NCBI GenBank assembly: GCA_947472765.1
Contig: CANJCM010000008.1
Location: forward strand, 31,156-95,155
Direction of reading: 5' to 3'
Length of the DNA stretch: 64,000 bases
Origin: Opitutia bacterium
GTDB taxonomy: Bacteria; Verrucomicrobiota; Verrucomicrobiia; Opitutales; Opitutaceae
Below are positions 16,961 through 25,778 of this stretch, one piece after another. The notes below the pieces were generated by a model. It ran no database searches. It had not been told where the DNA came from and saw only the letters and a list, made by a program, of their open reading frames with translations. The position numbers and the translations under genes are program-made. Positions within the stretch are counted from its first letter, which is position 1; each line of letters begins with the position of its first letter.

Positions 16961-16994
16961 GTTTGGCCGCGGCGAGTGTTCGTCTTCGCCGGCT

Positions 16995-17567
16995 TTAATT
17001 GAGGTCCTTGTCCTTCCAGTACTTCGTGCCCTGCAGCGTGGCCTGGAGCGCGAGTCCGTTCTTCGTGATTTGATAAACCTCCACGCCGGGAATGACGGAG
17101 CCGGCACCCGAGGCAGCCTTGCCCTTGTCGTCCGACTTCGCGGCGATGTCGGCCTGGCCGCTGAAGTCCCAGCCCTTCGCGATGAAGTCCTCGAGGCGAT
17201 CCTTGTCGGTGAAGATGAATACCACGCGAAAATCCTTCACGCCCAGTCCGATGCCCACTCCCGCCGAGCCCATCTTCATAAAGGTCTCGGTGTCGCGGAT
17301 GAGTCCGTTCTGGACGACGACGCCCGAGCCGCCGGCGAAGCTGGCGAGGAAGACATTGATGCCGACGTTGGAGAACACGGCGTAGCCGGCGGCGCGCTTG
17401 ATCTTCGACTTCACCTCCGGGTGCTCCTTCTGCAGCTCGGCGAGCACGGTGTCGCGCATTTCGCGGACTTTCTTGCGTTCCGTTTCGGTGTCCGACTTCC
17501 CGAATCCCGGGGTGACGAGACCGAAGAGCAGGCTGAGACCGAGGCACAAAACGAAACGGTGACGCAT
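16995..17567 (-). CDS. SYLF (Ysc84-like) lipid-binding protein
   Basis: A 190-residue exported protein with a signal peptide (MRHRFVLCLGLSLLFGLVTP). The SYLF/Ysc84 domain covers most of the mature chain: KRAAGYAVFSNVGINVFLAS, GGSGVVVQN, MGSAGVGIGLGVKDFRVVFIF and a C-terminal VIPGVEVYQITKNGLA. SYLF domains bind phosphoinositides in eukaryotes; bacterial members are periplasmic or lipoprotein-like and of unknown role. No lipobox Cys is present. It is flanked by family D and family C repeats and shows no operon partner. Confidence 0.88.
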   Translation of the reverse strand: MRHRFVLCLGLSLLFGLVTPGFGKSDTETERKKVREMRDTVLAELQKEHPEVKSKIKRAAGYAVFSNVGINVFLASFAGGSGVVVQNGLIRDTETFMKMGSAGVGIGLGVKDFRVVFIFTDKDRLEDFIAKGWDFSGQADIAAKSDDKGKAASGAGSVIPGVEVYQITKNGLALQATLQGTKYWKDKDLN

Positions 17568-17606
17568 GGGACGAACGGGGTATGAGGACCCTAGCGGGGC
17601 AAGGCA

Positions 17607-17624
17607 GAATTAAGAAGGATGAAG
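17607..17624. repeat. 18-base direct repeat, left copy
   Basis: GAATTAAGAAGGATGAAG here is identical to 18784-18801. The two copies bracket the isomerase-like gene at 17879-18790. Confidence 0.75.
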
Positions 17625-17682
17625 TAAGAATCCAGTGTCTCGTCCGCGAACGGTCGTGGCCGAAAAGGCTCCCGATTGTTGT

Positions 17683-17793
17683 TCTGAGCGGAGCGAAGAA
17701 TCCATCCGCTCGAGGGAGGCTCCTGCGTGGATGACCAAGCCTGTCGCTGCGCTCGGTAACTTCGCTGCGCTCAGAATGACAGACGATCAACGG
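17683..17793. repeat. Family C repeat, copy 1
   Basis: About 100 bases containing TCTGAGCGGAGCGAAGAATC, GTGGATGACCAAGCCTGTCG and TTCGCTGCGCTCAGAATGAC. It matches, in inverted orientation, 21520-21605; a half copy lies at 18835-18868. Confidence 0.75.
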
Positions 17794-17878
17794 TGGCTTG
17801 TGAATGAGAGGAGGGGACGTGGCGGGCGACCGGCATTCGCGCTTTCTTTGGACGGGCGGTGCGATTTGACTGCCGGGC

Positions 17879-18790
17879 ATGAACGACTCCACCCGCTCGT
17901 TATCGCGGCGCGAATTTGCTCGCTGGGCCGGAATGCTGCCGGCGGTCCTGGCTGGGCCTGCGCTGGTGGGAACGTCGACGAGTCATGCGGCGATTCCGGT
18001 CGCGCGGAGCAAATATCCCATCGGGATCGAACTCTACGGCGTCCGCGGGGAACTCGCGAAGGATCTGCCGGGCACGCTCCGGCGCGTCGCGGAAATCGGT
18101 TACGAGGTGGTGGAGTTCTATGCGCCGTATTTTGCGTGGAGCCTCCCGTATGCGAAGGAGGTCCGCGCGCGGCTCGACGACCTCGGGCTGCGGTGCCTGT
18201 CGACGCACAATCACTTTCCCTCGTTCACGCCGGGAGAGACGATGGCGAAGGCCATCGAGCTGAATCAAATTCTCGGGACGCGGTGCCTGGTGCTGTCGTC
18301 GGCTCCGGCCGGCACGACCGGCGCCGAAGGCTGGAAGCGGCTTTGCGGGCAACTCAGTGCGGTGGTGCCGGAATTGAAGGCCCACGGACTCACGGCCGGC
18401 TTTCATAATCACAAATCCGAGTGGGCGAAGTTCGGCAGCGAACGGCTGATGGACATCATCGCATCGCAGACGCCGCCGGAGTTTGTGCTGCAGCTCGACG
18501 TCGGGACGTGTCTCGAGGCGGGCGAGGATCCGGTCGCGTGGATTCGGGCGCACCCCGGCCGGACTCGGAGCATCCATCTCAAGGATTGGGCGCCCGGCCA
18601 CGAGTCCGACGAGAAGGGCTATCGCGTGATGTTTGCCGAGGGCGTCGCGCCCTGGAGGGAAATCTTCGCGGCCGCCGAGTCGGTCGGCGGCGTGGAGTTC
18701 TACTTGATGGAACAGGAAGGCAGCCGGTACTCGGAATATGAAACCGCCGAGCGGTGCCTCGCGACGTGGAGGCAGTTAAGGGCGAATTAA
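17879..18790 (+). CDS. Tat-exported sugar phosphate isomerase/epimerase-like TIM barrel
   Basis: A 303-residue xylose-isomerase-like TIM barrel with a twin-arginine signal (SLSRREFARWAGMLP, R10-R11). Barrel motifs: IGIELYGVR, YEVVEFYAPYF, LSTHNHFPSF, AGFHNHKSEW, VLQLDVGTCLEAG and SIHLKDW, which supply the Glu/His/Asp metal ligands of the superfamily. It is probably a periplasmic isomerase or epimerase of unknown substrate. The stop codon lies inside an 18-base direct repeat whose other copy is upstream of the gene, so the gene may have been moved or duplicated as a unit. Confidence 0.82.
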   Translation: MNDSTRSLSRREFARWAGMLPAVLAGPALVGTSTSHAAIPVARSKYPIGIELYGVRGELAKDLPGTLRRVAEIGYEVVEFYAPYFAWSLPYAKEVRARLDDLGLRCLSTHNHFPSFTPGETMAKAIELNQILGTRCLVLSSAPAGTTGAEGWKRLCGQLSAVVPELKAHGLTAGFHNHKSEWAKFGSERLMDIIASQTPPEFVLQLDVGTCLEAGEDPVAWIRAHPGRTRSIHLKDWAPGHESDEKGYRVMFAEGVAPWREIFAAAESVGGVEFYLMEQEGSRYSEYETAERCLATWRQLRAN

Positions 18791-18801
18791 GAAGGATGAA
18801 G
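18784..18801. repeat. 18-base direct repeat, right copy
   Basis: Identical to 17607-17624. It overlaps the stop codon of the isomerase-like gene (GCG AAT TAA). Confidence 0.75.
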
Positions 18802-18834
18802 GAAGAAGGAAGAAGCCGCGCATCGCGCATTGGT

Positions 18835-18868
18835 TTCGTGGATTCTTCGCTGTGCTGAGAATGACAGT
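18835..18868. repeat. Family C repeat, half copy
   Basis: GTGGATTCTTCGCTGTGCTG followed by AGAATGACAG matches one end of the family C elements at 17683 and 21520. Confidence 0.6.
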
Positions 18869-18990
18869 GGGGGCTTTCCGTTTTTTTCCGACCTCCATTT
18901 CCCCCGCGACCCGTGCGCGAACTGAATTTAACTCAGGGCGACTTCCACACGCAGTTTCTAAATTCTTCCTTCTTAGATCTTACGTTCAGA

Positions 18991-19016
18991 GGCCCGGCGG
19001 CGAGCGCCGGCCCTAC
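18991..19016 (-). repeat. 26-base GC-rich box (family A), minus orientation
   Basis: The 26-base sequence beginning GTAGGGCCGGCGCTCGCCGC on the minus strand is identical to 27361-27386 and 45604-45629 on the plus strand. It can fold as an imperfect hairpin. Confidence 0.8.
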
Positions 19017-19031
19017 GAATCGGAGAAGGCG

Positions 19032-19799
19032 TCAAATCTTTCCGGTCGTGCGGAGCTCCTGGTGGAGTTGTTCATGGTAGGCCTGCTTGGCGACGACGTC
19101 GTCCTGGCAGCTGGCGGCGTAATAAACGAGGCCGAGCGCGCGGCGGGTCCGATTCGCCGAGGTGTTGCCCTCGGCCCAGTGGATCGTGAGCGAGTGGTGA
19201 CAGAGCAGATCGCCGGCGACGGCGGGGCACGCGACGCCATGGGCGAGGTCGTCGGGCTGGGGGAAGTCGAGCATGCCCTGCGAGAAACCGAGGACACCGG
19301 AGCGGCCGTGCGCGCGCAGGCCGTGGCGGTGTGAACCCTGCACGTAGCGGACGCAGCCGTTTTCCCGGTCGACGTCCTCGAGGGCGAGCCAGAGCGTGAT
19401 GGCGTGGTTGGGCAGGAGCTTGAAGTAATAGCCGTCCTGGTGCGCCGGCGTGGGCTTTCCGACCCTCGCGGGCTTGTTGAAGTACTCGACGCCCTGCGGC
19501 ACGACCGGTTCGCCGAGCAGCACCTCGGCCAGCCGGGCGGCGCGACCCTGGAGAAACTCCGCAAAGTAGGGTTCGTGACGATGCATGTGCTGCATCTGCT
19601 TGATCGTGGTGCGATCGGTTTTGTCCTCGTAGAATACGTCGGTGTCGGGCAACTGCGGCGCGATTTCCCGGAGGTAGCGGTCCACGGTCGAGGTCAGCCG
19701 GGCGAGGTCCGCGCCCGTGACGAAATTCGGCACGAACACGTAGCCGTTGAGTTGGAAGCTGTGGGCGAGGTCGGTGGTTTGCTTTTCCCAGTGGCGCAT
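19032..19799 (-). CDS. Phytanoyl-CoA dioxygenase (PhyH) family protein
   Basis: A 255-residue Fe(II)/2-oxoglutarate oxygenase of the PhyH family, without a signal peptide, so cytoplasmic. The HxD iron motif is HQD at 120-122 (PTPAHQDGYYFKL). The distal His is probably His207 in CHHSLTIHWAEGN, and the 2-oxoglutarate Arg lies in NRTRRAL (219-220). The start at 19799 fits the usual family N-terminus (a helix then NGYVFVPNFV); the frame stays open far upstream through repeat DNA and other-strand genes, which is rejected. Substrate unknown. Confidence 0.85.
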   Translation of the reverse strand: MRHWEKQTTDLAHSFQLNGYVFVPNFVTGADLARLTSTVDRYLREIAPQLPDTDVFYEDKTDRTTIKQMQHMHRHEPYFAEFLQGRAARLAEVLLGEPVVPQGVEYFNKPARVGKPTPAHQDGYYFKLLPNHAITLWLALEDVDRENGCVRYVQGSHRHGLRAHGRSGVLGFSQGMLDFPQPDDLAHGVACPAVAGDLLCHHSLTIHWAEGNTSANRTRRALGLVYYAASCQDDVVAKQAYHEQLHQELRTTGKI

Positions 19800-20399
19800 G
19801 GAGGAGGGGGACGGGAGCGACGAGGCGGGGCGAACTCTGGGATGCCGGGAACGGCGTGACGGATCAACCTTCAGCTGATTGGCAACACGGCGGACACGTG
19901 GCGGAGGCGGCGTTGTCCGAGTAGCGCTGGGTCTCCGACCGGCGAAGTGCGGAATGTCCTCCGTGATGCCTTGCCCGGGCCGACACACCCCGGCGCGGGG
20001 CGCCACTCGTCTCGAGACGGAACGAGGCAGTGGAATGAAATCGGCGGGTGTGGGCACCCGCCCACCATGGTAGGCGGACCGTTCAGACTTCCGTTGGCGC
20101 TCCTCTCCAAGAGCAATCCATGGAGGGACGGTGCCCCCACCGTCCAGGGCTGCATTTCGGAAGGCCCCCGCTTGAGAGGGGTGCCCGGAGGGCGGGGCGG
20201 GTGCTTTGCGCAGGGCGGCACGATTGCCGGCGTACCTTTCTCCCACGGGAGATCGGCGCAGTTTCAAACCGGGCTCCATCCCGGCGTCACTCGGGCGGCG
20301 CACTCTGGCATGCGGCCAGCTTCGGAGCGAAAGGCCTCCGTCAGGCTTGTCCGGGCGGCAGCTTGATCCTTCACTTCGACTCCTTCGTTTCCCCTCCCC
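19800..20399. repeat. Intergenic region holding family B repeat copy 2 (inverted)
   Basis: No gene is seen. Positions 19970-20215 match the reverse complement of the family B repeat at 27300-27645, sharing CGGCGGGTGTGGGCACCCGC, CCATGGTAGGCGGA and CCATGGAGGGACGGTGCC blocks. The rest (20216-20399) contains the region just upstream of the amidohydrolase and no clear promoter. Confidence 0.7.
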
Positions 20400-21344
20400 A
20401 TGCAACTCCCCGCCTCCTCCTCGCCGTTTTCCTCTCTTTCCCGTCGCGACTTCATCCGCGCCTCGGCCCTCGCGGCTGGTTCGATGGTGCTCGCTCGCAA
20501 CCTGCCCGCGGCTTCGGCGGCGGCTGAACCGATCATCGATGTGCACGGCCACCTGAGCTACTCGGGTCGCACCGACCCGGCGTTCCTCGCGCACCAGAAG
20601 GCTTTGGGCGCGACGCTCACGATTCTGCTGCCCTCCGGCGTACGCAGCGCGAATCATCCCGGCGGTTCCGGCGAGAACGAACCCGCGCGGCAGTTTGCGT
20701 TGGCCCGCCCCGGAGAGTTCCTGTTTTTCTCCAACGAAGTCACGGATCACCCGGAGGCCACGAAGGTGATCGAGAAGCACTTGAAGCTGGGTGCCATCGG
20801 CATCGGCGAACAGAAGTTCAAGGTCGACTGCGACTCGCCCGGCAGCATCCGCGTGGCGGAGCTGGCGCGGGAATACAACGTGCCGGTCATTCTTCATTTC
20901 GAGCACGACCTCTACAACCGGCACATCGAGCGGTTCGGCAAGGTGCTGGAAAAATTTCCCACGGTTAACTTCATCGGTCACGCGGTCGCCTGGTGGGGTA
21001 ACATCGACAAGAATCACGATCAGAAAAATTCGTATCCGACCGGTCCGATCACGCCCGGCGGAATCACGGACCGTTACCTCACCGACTACCCAAACTGCTA
21101 TGCGGACGTGTCGGCGCGCTCCGGTTACGGCGCCATTGTCCGCGACGAAGCCTTCTTCAAGGACTTCCTTATTCGCCATCAGAACAAGCTCGTTTACGGC
21201 AGCGACTGCGCGGAGACGACCGGAGTGGCTCCGTCGTGCTTCGCCGCGAACACGATTGCCGCCATCCGCCGGCTGGCGCCGAGCAAGGAAGTCGAACGGA
21301 AGATTCTCTACGGAAACGCGAAGAAGCTGCTGAAGATCGCGTAA
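20400..21344 (+). CDS. Tat-exported amidohydrolase-family TIM barrel
   Basis: A 314-residue metal-dependent hydrolase of the amidohydrolase-2 type with a twin-arginine signal (LSRRDFIRASALAAGS, R15-R16). Metal-site motifs: IIDVHGHL (HxH), VILHFEHD, NFIGHAVAWWG, and VYGSDC near the C-terminus for the catalytic Asp. The family includes decarboxylases and lactonases; the substrate here is unknown. It belongs to a group of Tat-exported small-molecule enzymes between 16 and 21 kb. Confidence 0.85.
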   Translation: MQLPASSSPFSSLSRRDFIRASALAAGSMVLARNLPAASAAAEPIIDVHGHLSYSGRTDPAFLAHQKALGATLTILLPSGVRSANHPGGSGENEPARQFALARPGEFLFFSNEVTDHPEATKVIEKHLKLGAIGIGEQKFKVDCDSPGSIRVAELAREYNVPVILHFEHDLYNRHIERFGKVLEKFPTVNFIGHAVAWWGNIDKNHDQKNSYPTGPITPGGITDRYLTDYPNCYADVSARSGYGAIVRDEAFFKDFLIRHQNKLVYGSDCAETTGVAPSCFAANTIAAIRRLAPSKEVERKILYGNAKKLLKIA

Positions 21345-21679
21345 GGCAGACCAGCGTCGTTCAAATTGGCCGGGCGGAGATGACCTGGCGGGCGCGCACG
21401 AGGCGCGCCCCTGCGAATGGGCGTCCTGCGTCCTCCCTTAACCTCTGCGACCTCTGCGTTCCAAATCCGGTCATCGCCAAGCTCAAGCGCCACTTGCTCC
21501 CGAGACGGGGTGAATACTCTGTCATCCTGAGCGCAGCGACAGGCTTGGTCATCCACGCGGAAGCCTCCCTCAAGAGCATGGATTCTTCGCTGCGCTCAGA
21601 ATGACATGAAGAGGGGTGTACTTCGCCTTTTCACGCAGTCTGTCGCGCTCGCGGCCACGAAATGAAATTCTTGTGGCGA
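21345..21679. repeat. Intergenic region with short tandem units and family C copy 2
   Basis: Positions 21520-21605 are an inverted copy of the family C repeat (TCATCCTGAGCGCAGCGACA to CTTCGCTGCGCTCAGAATGA). Near 21441-21460 there are two tandem CCTCTGCG units. No gene is seen in these 335 bases. Confidence 0.65.
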
Positions 21680-24148
21680 TTATTGCTTTCCGTTCCGCGC
21701 TTCGCGGATTTGCGCGGGAGTGACGCTGCCGGTCATGCCACCCCAGCGGGTGCGGACGTAGGTCACGAGCGCGGCGACATCACTGTCCGGCAGACCGCCG
21801 AGTGGCGGCATGTCGGGGAAATTCGGATTCTTGCGATCCTGATTCCGGCCGTTGAGCACGGAGCGGATCACTTCCTCGGTTGAGCTTGCGACCACCTTAG
21901 ACGTGGCCAGTGCAGGCGCGAGGCCCGGGGTGCCGAGGCCTTCGGTGCCATGACACGCCGCGCAAATCGCGAAGAGGCTGCGACCCTTGTCGAAGCCCGG
22001 CTCGAGCCGGCGGGCCGGCGCATCCGGATCGATCGCCAGGGATTTCGGTGCGGGCGAGAGCCAGTCCTTGCCGAGGGCGACCGCCTTTGCGCGCACCGGA
22101 GCTGTGGAGGAGTTCTCGAGGGCGGCAAACGAGGCCGGCAATTTCGTCATGCCCTTCCTGTTCGCCGCGGCGAGGCCGTCGAGCACCGCGGTGCGAACCC
22201 ACCCGGGGTGGTTGGCGGCGTCGGAAAGACTGGCGAGCAATCGGTCGAGGTCGGCCTCGCGGCCGGTGTTGAGCACCGCGTGCGCGAGCGCCGCGAAGAC
22301 CTTGCCGGTGCCGGGGCGTTCCTCGGTCCACGACTTGTCCTGCAGCAGCCGGTCGGCAAAGGCGTACTCGCGATCCTTGAGGCCGCTGAGCGCCGCCTCG
22401 ACCATGAACGGTTGCGCGGCATCGCGGGCGAGGATCCTGGCCATCGCGATCTCGAACGCCGGGCCCTGGCCTTCGCCGAGGGTAAAGACGAGCTGCCGCC
22501 GGACTTCGATCCGTGGGTCGTCCCCGAGTGCCATCACCTTGGTGGCGAACGCGGAGTCCGTGAGGAAGGGTTCGGAGATGCGCAGGGCGGCCTTGCGGAC
22601 TTCGTGTGAGCGATCGGCGAACGCCGCCGTCAGAGTCGCGGTGTCGACGGCGCGGAGGCCTTCGAGCGTCCACAACGCGTGCAGCCGGGCGAGTTCGTTG
22701 CCGTGGCTGAGCGCCATTTTCTGCAGGGCAGGCACGACCTTGCGATCGCCGTTCTCGACGATCAGACGCTGGGCGGTGTCACGCCAGAATCCGTTCGGAT
22801 GCGCGAGCTGCTCGACCCAGCCGGCGGCGTCGTTCCGGGCCAGGCGCGGGGCGGGGGCGCCCTTGCTGCCTTCGTGGACGATCCGGTAGATGCGGCCCAT
22901 GTTGAGGAAGGATTTCTCGAGACCGCGGGCGATGATCTGCTCCCGGAGGTAGCTCGTCATGAACAGATGCCCTTCGATGATGCCGCGGTACATGTCGGCG
23001 ATGTAGAGGGCGCCGTCGGGACCGGTGACGGTGTAGGTCGGGCGGAAACGTTCGTCCTTCGAGAAGATGAACTCGTGCTTCTCTTTCTCATACGCGTTCT
23101 CGGCGGTGATGACGCCTTCCTTCTCGGTCAGGATGCTGCGGCGGATGAAGCGGCCCGCGACCTCGCCGAGAAACACGTTGCCCTGATACTCCGCGGGAAA
23201 CTGATCGCCGCGATAGACCAGGGGCGCCGTGTTGCCGGTGAAAACCGCGAGCGTGCCGTCGGCGTCGCGCAGTTGGAGGCGGCGGTTCACCCCCGGCGTT
23301 GGACCATTCGGCCACGTGTTCTGGTTGGACGGATAGGCGACATCCACTCCCGCCGTGATCGGATAATGCGGGTTCCGCGTGTAGTACGGCGCCGGCACGA
23401 GATCGCCGCGGAGGTGGTCTCCGTTCGAAGCGTAGAAGAGCCGGCCGTAGTTGTCCTGCGAGAGTCCCCACTGGCCGCGATTGCTGAGCGTCGGCTTCGA
23501 GATCCACTTGCCGTCGACGAGCTGCATCCGCTGGTCGAAGCGGGAGCCGTGGACCCAATTGTCCATCATCAGGAGGAGATTGCTCTGCGCGCCGTGGGGG
23601 TTGGCGGGAATCTCGAGTCCGTTCACGAGCAGTTCTTCGCGGTCGGCCTTGCCGTCGTTGTCGGTATCGTGAGCCATCACGATCTCCGGCAGCTTCAGCA
23701 CCATCGCGCCGTCGCGCGTGACCTGGAGTCCGCGCGGCCAGTCGAAGCCGGTGAGAAACACGGTGCGCTTGTCCATGCGCCCATCGCCATTGGTGTCCTC
23801 GAGGATGACGACGTTGGACTTCGGCGGGTCGAGTTTCTCGAGTCCCGGGAACACGCCGCGGAAAAAGCGATTGTAGGACGGCCACTCGAGGACCCAGAGC
23901 CGGCCGCGCTCGTCGAACTGCATCGCGACCGGGTCCTGCACGAGCGGTTCGGCGGCGACCAGTTCCATGCGGAAGCCGGGCGGGAGTTCAAACTGCTGGA
24001 TCGACTCCTCGGGCGTGCGCACCGGGGCGGGCGCGATTTTCCAGTGGGTCGGAGGTTTGGAACGATCGACGTCGCCGGCGTCACCGACTTGGGCGACCAG
24101 GCGGGAAACAAAGGTGAGGCCGGCGAGGCAGGCGAAGGAGAAGCGCAT
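21680..24148 (-). CDS. PVC-type membrane-bound dehydrogenase/cytochrome c fusion (CxxCH protein)
   Basis: An 822-residue exported protein of the family known from Planctomycetes and Verrucomicrobia. The start at 24148 gives a signal peptide (MRFSFACLAGLTFVSRLVAQ). An N-terminal beta-propeller of the putative membrane-bound dehydrogenase type (PPGFRMELVAAEPLVQDPVA, ILEDTNGDGRMDK, PDGALYIADMYRGIIEGH) is followed by a HEAT-like helical region (about 430-690). A C-terminal cytochrome c domain has heme motif CAACH at 729-733 and a likely Met ligand in FPDMPPLG. It probably oxidises a sugar or alcohol in the periplasm; substrate unproven. It is divergent from the phospholipase D-like gene. Confidence 0.88.
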   Translation of the reverse strand: MRFSFACLAGLTFVSRLVAQVGDAGDVDRSKPPTHWKIAPAPVRTPEESIQQFELPPGFRMELVAAEPLVQDPVAMQFDERGRLWVLEWPSYNRFFRGVFPGLEKLDPPKSNVVILEDTNGDGRMDKRTVFLTGFDWPRGLQVTRDGAMVLKLPEIVMAHDTDNDGKADREELLVNGLEIPANPHGAQSNLLLMMDNWVHGSRFDQRMQLVDGKWISKPTLSNRGQWGLSQDNYGRLFYASNGDHLRGDLVPAPYYTRNPHYPITAGVDVAYPSNQNTWPNGPTPGVNRRLQLRDADGTLAVFTGNTAPLVYRGDQFPAEYQGNVFLGEVAGRFIRRSILTEKEGVITAENAYEKEKHEFIFSKDERFRPTYTVTGPDGALYIADMYRGIIEGHLFMTSYLREQIIARGLEKSFLNMGRIYRIVHEGSKGAPAPRLARNDAAGWVEQLAHPNGFWRDTAQRLIVENGDRKVVPALQKMALSHGNELARLHALWTLEGLRAVDTATLTAAFADRSHEVRKAALRISEPFLTDSAFATKVMALGDDPRIEVRRQLVFTLGEGQGPAFEIAMARILARDAAQPFMVEAALSGLKDREYAFADRLLQDKSWTEERPGTGKVFAALAHAVLNTGREADLDRLLASLSDAANHPGWVRTAVLDGLAAANRKGMTKLPASFAALENSSTAPVRAKAVALGKDWLSPAPKSLAIDPDAPARRLEPGFDKGRSLFAICAACHGTEGLGTPGLAPALATSKVVASSTEEVIRSVLNGRNQDRKNPNFPDMPPLGGLPDSDVAALVTYVRTRWGGMTGSVTPAQIREARNGKQ

Positions 24149-24269
24149 GGGAGTCCTGAAAAAAGCGAGCTGTGCGCCGATGGCAAGGGAGCCATTGCGA
24201 ATCACCGGCCCCAGTCCATTGTGGGCCGGTACGAATGCACCCCCACCACCGCCGGGAGTTGATTCCCGC

Positions 24270-25721
24270 ATGAATACCGCCGCGAATCAGGTGCCGTCGG
24301 TCCACGACGGCAGGGGAGCGCGGGAACTGGCCCAGCAGGCTTTTGCACGCAGCGCCGGCGCCCTGTTGCTGCCCGGAAATCAGGTCCGGCTGCTGAAGGA
24401 TGCGGGCGAGAACTATCCGGCCTGGCTCGCCGCGATTGGGGCGGCGCGAACCCGGGTCCACTTCGAGAATTACATTCTGGCGGACGACGTGATTGGAAAC
24501 CGGTTCGCCGACGCGCTGATCGAGCGGGCGCAGGCGGGAGTCACCGTGCGGGTGATCTACGATTGGCTGGGCGTTTTCTGGAAGGCTTCGAGCGCGTATT
24601 GGGCCCGCCTGCGCAAGGGCGGCGTCGAGGTGCGGTGTTTCAATCCCCCGCGTTTCGATGCGCCTCTGGCCTGGACCTCGCGCGATCACCGCAAGCTCCT
24701 CGTGGTCGACGGCGAGGTCGGCTTCATCTCGGGTCTGTGCGTGGCCGACATGTGGACGGGCGATCCGTCGAAGGGCCTCGCCCCCTGGCGTGACACCGGC
24801 GTGGAACTGCGCGGCCCGGCGCTGGCGGAAATGGAGCGGTCCTTTGCCCGCAGTTGGGGAACGCTGGGTGCCCCGGTGCCGGAGTCGGAGCTGCCGGACG
24901 CCTCAAGGATTGAGCCGGCGGGCGACATCAACGTTCGCATTGTCGCGAGCGAACCCTCGATGGCTGGCACCTATCGCCTCGACCAGCTCGTCGTGGCGTT
25001 CGCGCGGCAGCGCGTCTGGATCACCGATGCCTACTATCTTGGGGCGCCCACCTATGTGCAGGCGCTGGTGACCTCGGCCCGCGACGGCGTGGACGTGCGG
25101 ATGCTCTTCACGCGCTCCTCGGATTTGCCGCTGTTGAAGATGATGTCGCGCAGCGGATATCGCGCCCTGCTTCAGGCTGGCGTGCGGATCTTTGAGTGGA
25201 ACGGTTCACTCCTGCACGCAAAGACGGCGGTCGTGGATGGACGCTGGGCGCGCGTCGGTTCCACCAATCTCAATTTCGCGAGCTGGATGGGGAATTGTGA
25301 ACTGGACGCGGTGGTGGAGGACGAGGGTTTTGCGCAGCAGATGGAGTCATTGTATCTCGAGGATCTCGCCAACTCGACCGAGATCGTGCTCCAGGGCCGA
25401 CGCCGCCTGCGTGCGGCCTCGCCTCCCGGTCCGAGGGCGTCGCGGGATCGCAAGGGCAGTGCCTCGCGGGTCGCGGCGGGCGCTTTGCGCATCGGCAACG
25501 TCCTCGGAGCGGCGCTGACGAATCGGCGCGTGCTCGAGTCGGTCGAGACGCGACTTGTCAGCCTGACGGGCGCGGTGCTGATCGCATTCGCCCTGCTCTT
25601 CGTCCTGTATCCGCGGGTCCTGGCTTACCCGACGGGGCTGATCTTCGGGTGGCTCGGAATAGCGCTGCTGGTTCATGCCTTCCGCCTCCGGAAAAAGCAC
25701 GACGCGGAGCGAAAGAAATGA
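24270..25721 (+). CDS. Phospholipase D-like / cardiolipin synthase-like protein
   Basis: A 483-residue protein with two HKD motifs, HRKLLVVD (in SRDHRKLLVVDGEVGFISG) and HAKTAVVD (in LLHAKTAVVDGRWARVGSTN), the hallmark of phosphatidyl-transfer enzymes such as cardiolipin synthase. It lacks the N-terminal membrane helices of classical ClsA. Instead it has two hydrophobic helices at the C-terminus (VSLTGAVLIAFALLFVLYP and LAYPTGLIFGWLGIALLVH), so it is probably anchored by its tail. The start at 24270 is an ATG; the open frame upstream overlaps the divergent gene and is rejected. Either cardiolipin synthesis or phospholipid remodelling is plausible. Confidence 0.82.
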   Translation: MNTAANQVPSVHDGRGARELAQQAFARSAGALLLPGNQVRLLKDAGENYPAWLAAIGAARTRVHFENYILADDVIGNRFADALIERAQAGVTVRVIYDWLGVFWKASSAYWARLRKGGVEVRCFNPPRFDAPLAWTSRDHRKLLVVDGEVGFISGLCVADMWTGDPSKGLAPWRDTGVELRGPALAEMERSFARSWGTLGAPVPESELPDASRIEPAGDINVRIVASEPSMAGTYRLDQLVVAFARQRVWITDAYYLGAPTYVQALVTSARDGVDVRMLFTRSSDLPLLKMMSRSGYRALLQAGVRIFEWNGSLLHAKTAVVDGRWARVGSTNLNFASWMGNCELDAVVEDEGFAQQMESLYLEDLANSTEIVLQGRRRLRAASPPGPRASRDRKGSASRVAAGALRIGNVLGAALTNRRVLESVETRLVSLTGAVLIAFALLFVLYPRVLAYPTGLIFGWLGIALLVHAFRLRKKHDAERKK

Positions 25722-25724
25722 GCC

Positions 25725-25756
25725 AAAAAAAGCCGCCCGCGGGCATGCGGGCGGCT
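25725..25756 (-). terminator. Rho-independent terminator for the minus-strand ceramidase-like gene
   Basis: On the minus strand a 10-base stem (AGCCGCCCGC and its complement, 25731-25756) is followed by a T run (A run at 25725-25731 on the plus strand). It lies 22 bases past the stop codon at 25779 and just after the convergent plus-strand stop. Confidence 0.85.
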
Positions 25757-25778
25757 CGTAATGCGAAGCTGGAACGAC

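Noticed and set aside
19800-21179. N-terminal extension of the PhyH protein to a 715-residue frame
   Set aside because: The extension runs through repeat DNA and antisense to the amidohydrolase gene; the family N-terminus begins at 19799.
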